This document shows, in pieces, positions 6,528 to 13,269 of a stretch of DNA of 14,682 nt; the stretch's first letter is position 1, and every line of letters starts with the position of its first letter. The notes under the pieces were generated by a model. That model made no database searches and had not been told where the DNA came from. It was given only the letters and a program-made list of their open reading frames with translations. The stretch comes from Acidimicrobiia bacterium (lineage in GTDB: Bacteria > Actinomycetota > Acidimicrobiia > Acidimicrobiales > Iamiaceae). Both the position numbers and the translations under genes were made by a program. Where the stretch lies: the NCBI GenBank assembly GCA_019247975.1, contig JAFBAD010000071.1:1-14682 (forward strand), in the 5' to 3' direction.

Positions 6528-6967
6528 TTTCGGCGGCGGCGGGTGTGGCGGGGCGGCGGGGTGCGATCGGTGGTGGTCGTGTCGTCGAGATCGAACAGCC
6601 AGCGCCCGCCGTCGAGGCGGACCTTGCCGAGGGCCGCGTCGGGCACCGCCCGGTCGGTGATCACGACCGGGTTCAGGCCTGACTCGGCGGCCTGGCTGAC
6701 GATGCGCCCGAGGAAGCCCTGGAACCCACCGATCGTGCCGGCCGGCGCGAGGACCAGCGCACCGACCTCGATGTCCGCGTCGAGGCGCGGCTGCTCGCCG
6801 GGAGGCAGGTTGTGCTTGAGGGCCGGGTCGGCGACCACCGCGACCCGGAGGTCGGGGTGGGTGGCGCGGAGGTGGAAGACCGCCTGGTGGAGCTGGTCGA
6901 GCGACGGCGTGGCCCGCCGCCACCCGCTGATCATCCCGCCGTCGACAACCGCGAGTGTGGTGGGCAC
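6524..6967 (-). CDS. PIN/NYN-like domain protein, possibly a degenerate nuclease
   Basis: This 147-aa protein has a pattern resembling the PIN-like fold of NYN/Zc3h12a ribonucleases. A first strand carries Asp9 (LAVVDGG), then a helix (22-35) leads to a strand with Asp47 (VAVVADPALKHNL). An acidic patch follows (LDADIE, 62-67), then the segment LAPAGTIGGFQGFLGRIV (73-90), and a strand ends in Thr104-Asp105 (NPVVITDRAVPDAAL). In active relatives the segment after the glycine turn carries an Asp, but here it reads GFQGF, so one metal ligand may be missing. The C-terminus is disordered and basic (PPPRHTRRRRN). It starts with GTG nine bases after the stop of the DivIVA-like gene and is probably co-transcribed. 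RNA processing is possible but unproven; the family assignment is by eye. Confidence 0.7.
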   Translation of the reverse strand: MPTTLAVVDGGMISGWRRATPSLDQLHQAVFHLRATHPDLRVAVVADPALKHNLPPGEQPRLDADIEVGALVLAPAGTIGGFQGFLGRIVSQAAESGLNPVVITDRAVPDAALGKVRLDGGRWLFDLDDTTTTDRTPPPRHTRRRRN

Positions 6968-6976
6968 AGGGTGGTG

Positions 6977-7990
6977 CTACTCGCCCTCGTCGCCCGCAGC
7001 CTCGTCCGATCCGCCGTCCTCGGAGCCACCGTCGCCACCGGCGTAGGGGTCGTCGCGGTCCACCATGCTCTCGCTGACATCGATCATCGGCAGCTCCTTC
7101 GCTGCGAACGCATCGATCGCCGACTGCAGGTGGTTGCGGGCCTCGACCAGGCGGGTGTGGGTCATGCGCTCGCTCTCGACCAGGTGGTTGAGCTGCGACC
7201 GGGCCTCGGTGAGCACGTCCTGGGCTCGAGCCTGCGCGCGCCGCTCCGTCGCGGCGAGCATGCGGTCGGCCCGCTTCTGGGCGTCCGCGACGAGCGCCAG
7301 CGCATCGTCCTGCGCGGTGGCCAGCGCGCGGCGGGCCTCCTCGCGATCGGAGTCGGCCTCGGTCTGGCGCGATTCGGCCCACGACTCGGCGCTCGAGCGG
7401 AGGTCGGCCGCGTACTTCTCGGCCTCGACCCGCAGGAGGTCGGCCTGTGCGTCGGCGGCCCGCTTGGACTCCGCCGCGTCGGTCTCGGCCTGCGCGGTGA
7501 CGGCCGACGCCTGCTCCTGTGCGGTGCGGAGCACGGCGGCCACCTGGTCGCCCATCCGCTTCCACTCGTCCTCGGCGGAGACGGCCGGAGCGGCAGCCGG
7601 CTCGGACGCCCGGGCCTCGGCCTGATCGAGCAGCGCCTGCGCTCGGGCCTCGGTCTCCTGGGCCGCAGACATCTTCGCCTGCGCCTCTTCGGTCATCTCC
7701 CGGGCCGATGCCTCGGCCTGCGCGATGAGGACCGTCGCCTGGCCCTCGGCCGCCTCGATCGTCTGGGCGGCGCGGGCCTCGGCCTGCGACACGATCTCGT
7801 CGGCCCGGGCCTCGGCGTCGGCGGTGTCGACGCTGCCGCCGTTCGCCGACGGACCGGTCCCGCCCCCGTCCATCGCGGACCGGTAGTCGTCCGCGACCTC
7901 CTGGAGGAAGGCGGTGACCTCGTCCTTGTCGTAGCCACGTAGGCCTACGAGGAACTTCTTGGACTCGATGTCCTCGGGTGTCAGCGCCAT
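6977..7990 (-). CDS. DivIVA-domain coiled-coil protein
   Basis: The first 40 residues are a DivIVA membrane-curvature domain: MALTPEDIESKKF, then LRGYDKDEVTAFLQEVADDY (17-36). Arg18 of the membrane-inserting turn is kept, and the usual Phe17 is Leu. After a Gly-rich hinge (42-53) comes a very Ala/Glu/Arg/Gln-rich coiled coil (about 58-128 and 140-296) with repeated QAEAR-type heptads, broken by PAAAPAV at 131-137. The acidic tail (303-337) is Gly/Asp/Ser-rich. At 337 aa it is longer than Bacillus DivIVA and comparable to actinobacterial polarity and cell-division scaffolds. It probably assembles at the poles or septum. The ATG has an AGAGAGGA ribosome binding site. The PIN-like gene follows nine bases later. 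The 130-base upstream gap is shared with the divergent ccr gene. Confidence 0.92.
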   Translation of the reverse strand: MALTPEDIESKKFLVGLRGYDKDEVTAFLQEVADDYRSAMDGGGTGPSANGGSVDTADAEARADEIVSQAEARAAQTIEAAEGQATVLIAQAEASAREMTEEAQAKMSAAQETEARAQALLDQAEARASEPAAAPAVSAEDEWKRMGDQVAAVLRTAQEQASAVTAQAETDAAESKRAADAQADLLRVEAEKYAADLRSSAESWAESRQTEADSDREEARRALATAQDDALALVADAQKRADRMLAATERRAQARAQDVLTEARSQLNHLVESERMTHTRLVEARNHLQSAIDAFAAKELPMIDVSESMVDRDDPYAGGDGGSEDGGSDEAAGDEGE

Positions 7991-8023
7991 TGAGCAAGTC
8001 CTCTCTTGGGCCCCAGCGCCGGG

Positions 8024-8029
8024 ATTCTA
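8024..8029 (-). promoter_or_regulatory. Candidate -10 box of the DivIVA-like gene
   Basis: TAGAAT on the minus strand fits TANNNT and lies 33 bases before the ATG, leaving room for the AGAGAGGA ribosome binding site. The -35 region (AAGTGC/GAAAGT) is weak. Confidence 0.4.
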
Positions 8030-8107
8030 CGCATAGCCACAACAAGCACTTTCGGCCGCATTGGGGGTTTCTGGAGCCTCGATGGGGCCTGGGATCGCGA
8101 CGCTTCC

Positions 8108-8113
8108 TACGAT
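8108..8113 (+). promoter_or_regulatory. -10 box of ccr, predicting a leaderless mRNA
   Basis: TACGAT fits TANNNT and is followed by seven bases (GCGGCCC) and then ATG 8121. This is the same spacing as at dnaX. There is no ribosome binding site. The box also contains the first two bases of the alternative ATG at 8112, making that start unlikely. Confidence 0.5.
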
Positions 8114-8120
8114 GCGGCCC

Positions 8121-9461
8121 ATGCGAGACATCCTCGAGGCCATCACGTCGGGCGCATCCGGCGAGGAGATCGCCAACCTGCCCGTCCCCGAGTCCTACCG
8201 GGCCGCGTTCGTGCGGCGGGACGAGGTCGGGATGTTCGAAGGCCTCGAAGCAGAGGACAAGGACCCTCGCAAGTCGCTCCACGTCGAGGACGTGCCGACC
8301 CCCGAGCTCGCCCCGGACGAGGTGTACGTGGCGGTGATGGCGAGCGCCGTCAACTTCAACACGGTGTGGACCTCCATCTTCGAGCCGCTGCCGACCTTCG
8401 GCTTCCTCGACCGGCTGGGCAAGGAGTCGGTGTGGGGCGCCCGCCACGCGCTCGACCACCACATCGTCGGTTCCGACGGCTGCGGCGTGATCGTGCGGAC
8501 CGGCTCGGCGGTGCGCAACTGGAAGCCAGGCGACCGGGTCAACATCCACTGCAACTACGTGGACGACCAGGACCCTGCGGCCCACGACGACGCGATGCTC
8601 GCGTCCAACCAGCGGATCTGGGGCTTCGAGACGAACTTCGGTGGCCTGGCCGACCTGTGCGTCGTCAAGGCGAACCAGCTGATGCCGAAGGCCACCCACC
8701 TCACGTGGGAGGAGTCGGCGTGCAACGCGCTGACCAACTCGACCAGCTACCGCATGCTCGTCAGCAAGAACGCGACGGCGATGAAGCAGGGCGACGTCGT
8801 GCTCATCTGGGGCGCCTCGGGCGGCCTCGGCGGCTACGCCGTGCAGTACGTGCTGAACGGCGGAGGCACGCCGGTCGGCGTCGTGTCCTCGCCCAACAAG
8901 GTGGAGCTGCTCAAGGACCTGGGCTGCGAGGCCGTGATCGACCGCAAGGCGGCGGGCTACAAGTTCTGGTCCGACCCGCACACGCAGGACGAGAGGGAGT
9001 GGCGCCGGCTCGGCAAGGACATCCGCGCGCTGGTCGGCCGCGACCCGGACATCGTCTTCGAGCACCCCGGCCGCCAGACCATGGGCGCCTCGGTGTTCGT
9101 GGCCGCCCGCGGCGGCAAGATCGTCACCTGCGCAGCGACCTCCGGCTACATGATCGAGTACGACAACCGCCACCTCTGGATGAAGCTGAAGGACATCATC
9201 AGCTCCCACTTCGCCAACTACCGCGAGGCCTGGGACGCGAACCGGCTCATCTGCGAGGGCAAGATCCAGCCGATCCTGTCCGACGTCCACCCGCTCGAGA
9301 ACGTCGGCGAAGCCACCTACGCGGTCCACAAGAACCTGCACGAGGGCAAGATCGGGGTGCTGTGCCTCGCCCCCGAGGAGGGTGCGGGCATCGACGACCC
9401 CGAGCTGCGTGCGAAGGTCGGCGAGGACCGCATCACCCTGTTCCGCCGGCACGGCGCCTGA
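8121..9461 (+). CDS. ccr: Crotonyl-CoA carboxylase/reductase
   Basis: This 446-aa enzyme reductively carboxylates crotonyl-CoA with NADPH and CO2 to (2S)-ethylmalonyl-CoA, the key step of the ethylmalonyl-CoA pathway and a source of polyketide extender units. It is a medium-chain dehydrogenase-type protein. The N-terminus MRDILEAI and the segment DKDPRKSLHVEDVP match the family. The four CO2-pocket residues known from characterised Ccr enzymes (Asn81, Phe170, Glu171, His365) appear here as Asn80 (AVNFN), Phe169-Glu170 (WGFETNFGG) and His363 (SSHFANYREA). The nucleotide-binding turn is WGASGGLGGYA (230-240). FEHPGR (313-318) is another conserved block. Upstream in-frame ATGs (8112, and others) lie in or before the -10 box, so I chose 8121. 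It is the first gene of a four-gene operon; the epimerase begins 14 bases after its stop. Confidence 0.97.
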   Translation: MRDILEAITSGASGEEIANLPVPESYRAAFVRRDEVGMFEGLEAEDKDPRKSLHVEDVPTPELAPDEVYVAVMASAVNFNTVWTSIFEPLPTFGFLDRLGKESVWGARHALDHHIVGSDGCGVIVRTGSAVRNWKPGDRVNIHCNYVDDQDPAAHDDAMLASNQRIWGFETNFGGLADLCVVKANQLMPKATHLTWEESACNALTNSTSYRMLVSKNATAMKQGDVVLIWGASGGLGGYAVQYVLNGGGTPVGVVSSPNKVELLKDLGCEAVIDRKAAGYKFWSDPHTQDEREWRRLGKDIRALVGRDPDIVFEHPGRQTMGASVFVAARGGKIVTCAATSGYMIEYDNRHLWMKLKDIISSHFANYREAWDANRLICEGKIQPILSDVHPLENVGEATYAVHKNLHEGKIGVLCLAPEEGAGIDDPELRAKVGEDRITLFRRHGA

Positions 9462-9475
9462 TCGAGGAGGACCAG

Positions 9476-9958
9476 ATGAGCCCGCTTTCGGTGCGCAACC
9501 CACACGAGGACGACAAGAACGACGAGGTCTCGGCCGACGCCGGCGAGACCATCGGTTCGTTGCTGACCGAGATCGATCACATCGCGATCGCGGTCAACGA
9601 CCTCGGCGCGGCGATCGACAACTACCGCGAGACCTTCGGCGCGATCGTCGAGCACCGCGAGGTGGTCGACAGCGACGGCGTCGAGGAGGCGCTGCTGAAG
9701 GTGGCCGACAGCTACATCCAGCTCCTCACCCCGACCCGTGACGACTCGCCGGTCGCCAAGTACCTCGTCAACAAGGGCGAGGGCCTGCACCACGTCGGGT
9801 ACCGGGTGGACGACTGCGCGGCCGCGCTGGAGGCGGTGAAGGCGCAGGGGCACCGCGTCCTGGACGAGGCCCCACGCCCGGGCTCCCGGGGGACGACGGT
9901 CGCGTTCGTCCACCCGAAGGCGATCTGCGGCACGTTGATCGAGCTCGTCGAGGAGTAG
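9476..9958 (+). CDS. epi: Ethylmalonyl-CoA/methylmalonyl-CoA epimerase
   Basis: This 160-aa protein of the vicinal-oxygen-chelate (glyoxalase) fold interconverts the 2R and 2S forms of methylmalonyl-CoA and ethylmalonyl-CoA for the B12-dependent mutases. The metal ligands fit the family: His35 in EIDHIAIAV, Gln82 in SYIQLL, His106 in LHHVGYRV and Glu156 in LIELVEE. The conserved PRPGSRGTTVAFVHPK block (133-148) is intact. A 30-residue acidic N-terminal extension precedes the domain. The ribosome binding site GAGGAGG (9464-9470) is five bases before ATG 9476. Directly downstream of ccr, it would act on the Ccr product. Its stop shares a base with the next gene's GTG start (TAGTG). Confidence 0.95.
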   Translation: MSPLSVRNPHEDDKNDEVSADAGETIGSLLTEIDHIAIAVNDLGAAIDNYRETFGAIVEHREVVDSDGVEEALLKVADSYIQLLTPTRDDSPVAKYLVNKGEGLHHVGYRVDDCAAALEAVKAQGHRVLDEAPRPGSRGTTVAFVHPKAICGTLIELVEE

Positions 9959-11604
9959 TGCCCGACGCCCTGCCGGTTCCCGCCTCCGTCATCGAGGACC
10001 TCCGCCGGGCGCGGCGGAAGCAGCGGGTAGCCGAGATCCACTGGATCGACGCGCTGTACCAGGTGTACCTGGTCGGCATCGTCGTCGTGGTCGTGCTGGC
10101 GGTGATCTCCGGCGCCATCGGTGACGGCAAGCTCGACCACGCCGGCATCGAGCGGGTGCGCCTCGACGGTCCCGCGTGGATCGGGATGGCCGCGGCGCTG
10201 GCGCTGTTCATCGGGCTGCGCTCGGGCAGCCGGGGCGGGCCGCTGGCGGTCGAGGCGGCCGACGTCCGCCACGTGCTCATGGCGCCGGTCGATCGCGCCG
10301 CCGCGCTGCGGGGGCCGGCGCTGCGCCAGCTCCGGTTCGCCGCGTTCGCGTCGGGCTGCACCGGTGCTGCCGCGGGGCTCTTCGCGTCGAAGCGGTTCGC
10401 CGAGAACGGGCTGGCGTGGGTCGCCTGCTGCGCGCTGTGCGCGATGACGATCGCCGCCATCGGCTACGGCGCCGCGCTGTTCGCGTCGAGCCGGCGGTTG
10501 CCGAGGTGGCTGGCCACGCTCGTCGGTGGGGTGCTGGTGATCTGGGCGGTGGCGGACCTCGCCGCGACCTCGGCGCCGATGGCTCCGTCGTCGACGGTCG
10601 GGATGATCGCGGTGTGGCCGCTCGACTTCCGGCCGCTCGGCATCGCACCCGTCGTGCTCGCGATCGTCCTGATCGTGACCGGTCTGTTCGGGATCGCCGG
10701 CCTCTCGCTCGAAGCGGCCGAGCGCCGCACCGCGCTCGTCGGCCAGCTCCGCTTCGCGGTCACGCTGCAGGATCTGCGCACGGTCCTCGTGCTGCGCCGC
10801 CAGCTCGCCGCCGACCTGCCGAGGAACCGGCCGTGGATCCCGGCCCTGCGCAAGCCGGGCCGAGCGCGCATGCCCTCGTGGCAGCGGGGGTGGCGCGGCG
10901 TGCTGCGCTGGCCGGTGCCGCGGCTCGTGCGACTGGTCGCGCTGGCCGTCATCGCCGGCTTCAGCCTGCGGGCCGTCTGGGGTGGCACCACCCCGATGCT
11001 CGTGGCCGCCGGCCTCGCGCTCTGGGTCGCGGCGCTCGACGCCATCGAGCCGCTCGCGCAGGAGACCGACCACCCGGGCCGTCGCGACTCGTACCCGGTC
11101 GTCGAGGGCGACCTCATGGTGCGCCACCTCGGGGTGCCCGTCGTCGTGATGCTGGTCGTGACCGCCGGTGCCGCCGCGGTCGCGGTGTCGGGCGGTCACA
11201 ACTCCGTCGACCCGCAGGTGATGGGGATCGCGTTCGTGCCGCTGGCGGTGGCTGCGGTCCTCGGCGCCGCGACGAGCGTGCTCATGGGCGCGCCGAAGGC
11301 GGTCGACGAGCTGCTGATCGCATCGCCGGAGATCGCCGGCACCCGCACCGTGCTGCGGACCGTGTTCCCACCGCTGGTGGCCTGCCTCGCGACGTTGCCG
11401 GTGTTGATGGCCCGGAACCCGCCGAAGGGATCGACCGCCTCGCAGGCGGCCAGCACCGGCGTCATCGTCGTGACCGTGGTGCTGGTGCTGTGCGCCGGGT
11501 GGATCCGCTTCGCCGCCGACATCCGCACCTGGTGGGACGAAGCGCAACAGGCGGCCGGCATGCAGAGCTCGCGGCGGCCAACCGCAGAGGAGGACGACGA
11601 GTGA
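9958..11604 (+). CDS. ABC-2-type exporter permease, substrate unknown
   Basis: This 548-aa integral membrane protein has about 11-12 predicted helices, at roughly 34-55, 72-88, 124-143, 152-176, 184-203, 226-248, 322-343, 345-362, 391-411, 421-444, 465-484 and 499-518. A basic cytoplasmic N-terminus (LRRARRKQR) comes first, and a long basic cytoplasmic loop (about 251-320, LRFAVTLQDLRTVLVLRRQ) contains a coupling-helix-like segment. The segment ETDHPGRRDSYPVVEGDLMV (369-388) is a distinctive polar block between helices. The assignment as an ABC permease rests on topology and on the ATPase gene that overlaps it by GTGA. The GTG start is joined to the epimerase stop, with GAGGAG just before it. 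The substrate cannot be read from the sequence. Confidence 0.85.
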   Translation: MPDALPVPASVIEDLRRARRKQRVAEIHWIDALYQVYLVGIVVVVVLAVISGAIGDGKLDHAGIERVRLDGPAWIGMAAALALFIGLRSGSRGGPLAVEAADVRHVLMAPVDRAAALRGPALRQLRFAAFASGCTGAAAGLFASKRFAENGLAWVACCALCAMTIAAIGYGAALFASSRRLPRWLATLVGGVLVIWAVADLAATSAPMAPSSTVGMIAVWPLDFRPLGIAPVVLAIVLIVTGLFGIAGLSLEAAERRTALVGQLRFAVTLQDLRTVLVLRRQLAADLPRNRPWIPALRKPGRARMPSWQRGWRGVLRWPVPRLVRLVALAVIAGFSLRAVWGGTTPMLVAAGLALWVAALDAIEPLAQETDHPGRRDSYPVVEGDLMVRHLGVPVVVMLVVTAGAAAVAVSGGHNSVDPQVMGIAFVPLAVAAVLGAATSVLMGAPKAVDELLIASPEIAGTRTVLRTVFPPLVACLATLPVLMARNPPKGSTASQAASTGVIVVTVVLVLCAGWIRFAADIRTWWDEAQQAAGMQSSRRPTAEEDDE

Positions 11605-12290
11605 GCGACGAGGACATCCCCGCGCTCGAGGTTTCCGACCTGACCAAGGACTACGGCGACCTGATCGCGCTGCATCCCCTCGACCTGACGATCGACGCAG
11701 GCTCGTCCGTCGCGCTGATCGGCCACAACGGCTCGGGCAAGTCGACGTTGCTGCGCATCGTGGCCGGGCTCCTCGAACCGAGCGACGGTGAGATCGAGAT
11801 CGCGGGCTGGCCGATCGGGAGCCTCGAAGCGCGCGCGACGACCTCCTTCCTGCCCGACGACCCTGTGCTCTACGACGACCTGTCGGTGCGCGAGCACGTC
11901 GAGTACGTGTCGCGCCTGCACGGCGGGTCGGGCTGGGACGACTACGCCGAGTCCGTGGTCACGAAGCTCGGGCTCATCGACCGCGTCGACGACCTTCCGT
12001 CGCGGTTCAGCCGCGGTCTCCGGCAGAAGACCTCGATCGTGCTCGGGCTCGTGCGCCCGTTCTCGCTGCTGCTGGTGGACGAGCCGTTCGTGGGCCTCGA
12101 CGCCTCCGGGCGGACCGCGATGATGGAGCTGCTCGACGAGGTCCACTCCGACGGCGCGTCGATCGTCGTCGCCACCCACGAGCCCTCCTTCGTGGAGCGG
12201 GTCGAACGGTCGATCGCGCTGCGCGACGGCGAGGTGATCTTCGACGGCCGTGCGTCGGCCGCCGACGTGCTGTCGCTGGTGGGTGCCTGA
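11601..12290 (+). CDS. ABC transporter ATP-binding protein
   Basis: This 229-aa nucleotide-binding subunit has Walker A GHNGSGKST (41-49), the signature FSRGLRQK (136-143, the FSxGxRQ variant common in ABC-2 exporters rather than LSGGQ), Walker B LLLVDEP (156-162), D-loop GLD (165-167) and switch His193 in ATHE. The usual Q-loop Gln is replaced by Asp in SFLPDDPVLYDDLSVREH (82-99), also typical of this exporter group. It pairs with the upstream permease, whose stop it overlaps by GTGA. AGAGGAGG (11586-11593) seven bases before is a strong ribosome binding site. It is the last gene of the ccr operon and ends three bases from the convergent SDR gene, leaving no room for a separate terminator. 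Confidence 0.96.
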   Translation: MSDEDIPALEVSDLTKDYGDLIALHPLDLTIDAGSSVALIGHNGSGKSTLLRIVAGLLEPSDGEIEIAGWPIGSLEARATTSFLPDDPVLYDDLSVREHVEYVSRLHGGSGWDDYAESVVTKLGLIDRVDDLPSRFSRGLRQKTSIVLGLVRPFSLLLVDEPFVGLDASGRTAMMELLDEVHSDGASIVVATHEPSFVERVERSIALRDGEVIFDGRASAADVLSLVGA

Positions 12291-12293
12291 GGG

Positions 12294-13229
12294 TCAGGGC
12301 CAGTCGAAGCTGACGCCGGTGAGCTCGGCGGAGAGATCCCAGAGCTTGGCGGCTGCCTCGGTGTCGTAGGCGGCCTTCTTCGGCTTCACCACGACCGGGC
12401 TGCCGTGCATCTCGGCGAAGCCACCGGGACCGAAGAACTCGCCGCCGACGATGTCGGGCTCGACCAGACCGCGGAGCTGGGGGAGCGCGCCGGCCGCATC
12501 GGTCTGCGCGAACACCGAGTTGGTGAGGCCCATGGCGCGGGCGTTCAAGCGTCCGAGCACGCCTCCCGACATCTCGGGGCCGGCCGCCTGGAGGTGCGTG
12601 TCCGCGTAGCCGGGATGCGCAGCGACCGAGCGCAGCGCGGTGCGGGCCAGCTTCGCCCGCCGGTCGAGCTCGAACGCGAACAGGAGGTTCGCGAGCTTCG
12701 ACTGCCCGTAGGCCGGCCACTTCGAGTAGCGGTGCTCGTGCTGCAGGTCGTCCCACTTCATGCGACCGATGCGGTGCATCGTCGACGACGTCGTCACGAC
12801 GCGCGGCTCGGGCGCGGCGAGCAGCAACGGCAGGAGCCGGGCGGTGAGCGCGTAGTGGCCGAGGTGGTTGGTGCCGAACTGCATCTCGAAGCCGTCGACC
12901 GTGCGGCAGTGCGGCATCGCCATCACACCGGCGTTGTTCAGGAGGCCGTCGAGCCGCTCGACCTTGTTGGCCACCTCCTTGGCGGCGGTCTCGATCGAGG
13001 TGAGGTCGGCCAGGTCGAGGGAGACGAGCTCGGGCGCGGTTGCGCCGGCCTGCGCGGCGACGGCTGCGCGCGCAGCCTCGCCCTTCTCGCGGTTGCGGCA
13101 GGCCATCAGCACCCGTGCGCCGTGGGCGGCCAGGGCTTCGGCGGAGCGGAGCCCGAGCCCGCTGTTGGCTCCGGTCACGAGGACGGCGCGGCCGGTCAGG
13201 TCGCCCAGGTCGTCGGCGGTCCAGGTCAT
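12294..13229 (-). CDS. Short-chain dehydrogenase/reductase (retinol-dehydrogenase-like)
   Basis: This 311-aa NAD(P)-dependent oxidoreductase has the classical SDR set: TGANSGLG (19-26), a nucleotide-discriminating ACRN (43-46, whose Arg favours NADPH), LDLADL (71-76), NNAG (98-101), Asn121 in GTNHLGHYALT, Ser148-Ser149 and the catalytic Tyr174/Lys178 (YGQSK). The HPGYADTHLQ segment and the extended C-terminus resemble the retinol dehydrogenase/WW-oxidoreductase-like group, many of which are annotated by similarity only. The substrate is unknown. The TGG codons near the start (MTWTADDLGDLTG) are normal for the group. Its ribosome binding site is weak (GAGG about 14 bases upstream). The YhaN-like gene ends 40 bases upstream on the same strand, so the two could share a transcript. 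Confidence 0.93.
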   Translation of the reverse strand: MTWTADDLGDLTGRAVLVTGANSGLGLRSAEALAAHGARVLMACRNREKGEAARAAVAAQAGATAPELVSLDLADLTSIETAAKEVANKVERLDGLLNNAGVMAMPHCRTVDGFEMQFGTNHLGHYALTARLLPLLLAAPEPRVVTTSSTMHRIGRMKWDDLQHEHRYSKWPAYGQSKLANLLFAFELDRRAKLARTALRSVAAHPGYADTHLQAAGPEMSGGVLGRLNARAMGLTNSVFAQTDAAGALPQLRGLVEPDIVGGEFFGPGGFAEMHGSPVVVKPKKAAYDTEAAAKLWDLSAELTGVSFDWP

Positions 13230-13269
13230 CGACGATGGAGCCTCGCGCGCTTGCCGGCGCGGTGCTTGC

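Noticed and set aside
6532..6577. G-rich stretch at the 3' end of the PIN-like gene as a regulatory element
   Set aside because: It encodes the basic Pro/Arg tail on the minus strand. It has too few GGG runs for a three-layer quadruplex and no other sign of function.
8061..8120. Longer N-terminus of Ccr starting at 8061, 8082 or 8112
   Set aside because: The extra residues match nothing in the family, which starts at MRDILEAI or equivalent, and the TACGAT -10 box overlaps this stretch.
6393..9503. 1036-aa open frame on the minus strand
   Set aside because: It runs across thiolase, PIN-like, DivIVA-like and antisense to ccr, all of which have recognisable proteins in other frames. Its translation is Arg/Gly/Pro-rich with no domain.
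9712..11547. 611-aa minus-strand frame opposite the permease
   Set aside because: The Arg/His/Gln/Asp-rich composition is what antisense of a hydrophobic membrane gene gives. The plus-strand gene fits topology and operon context.
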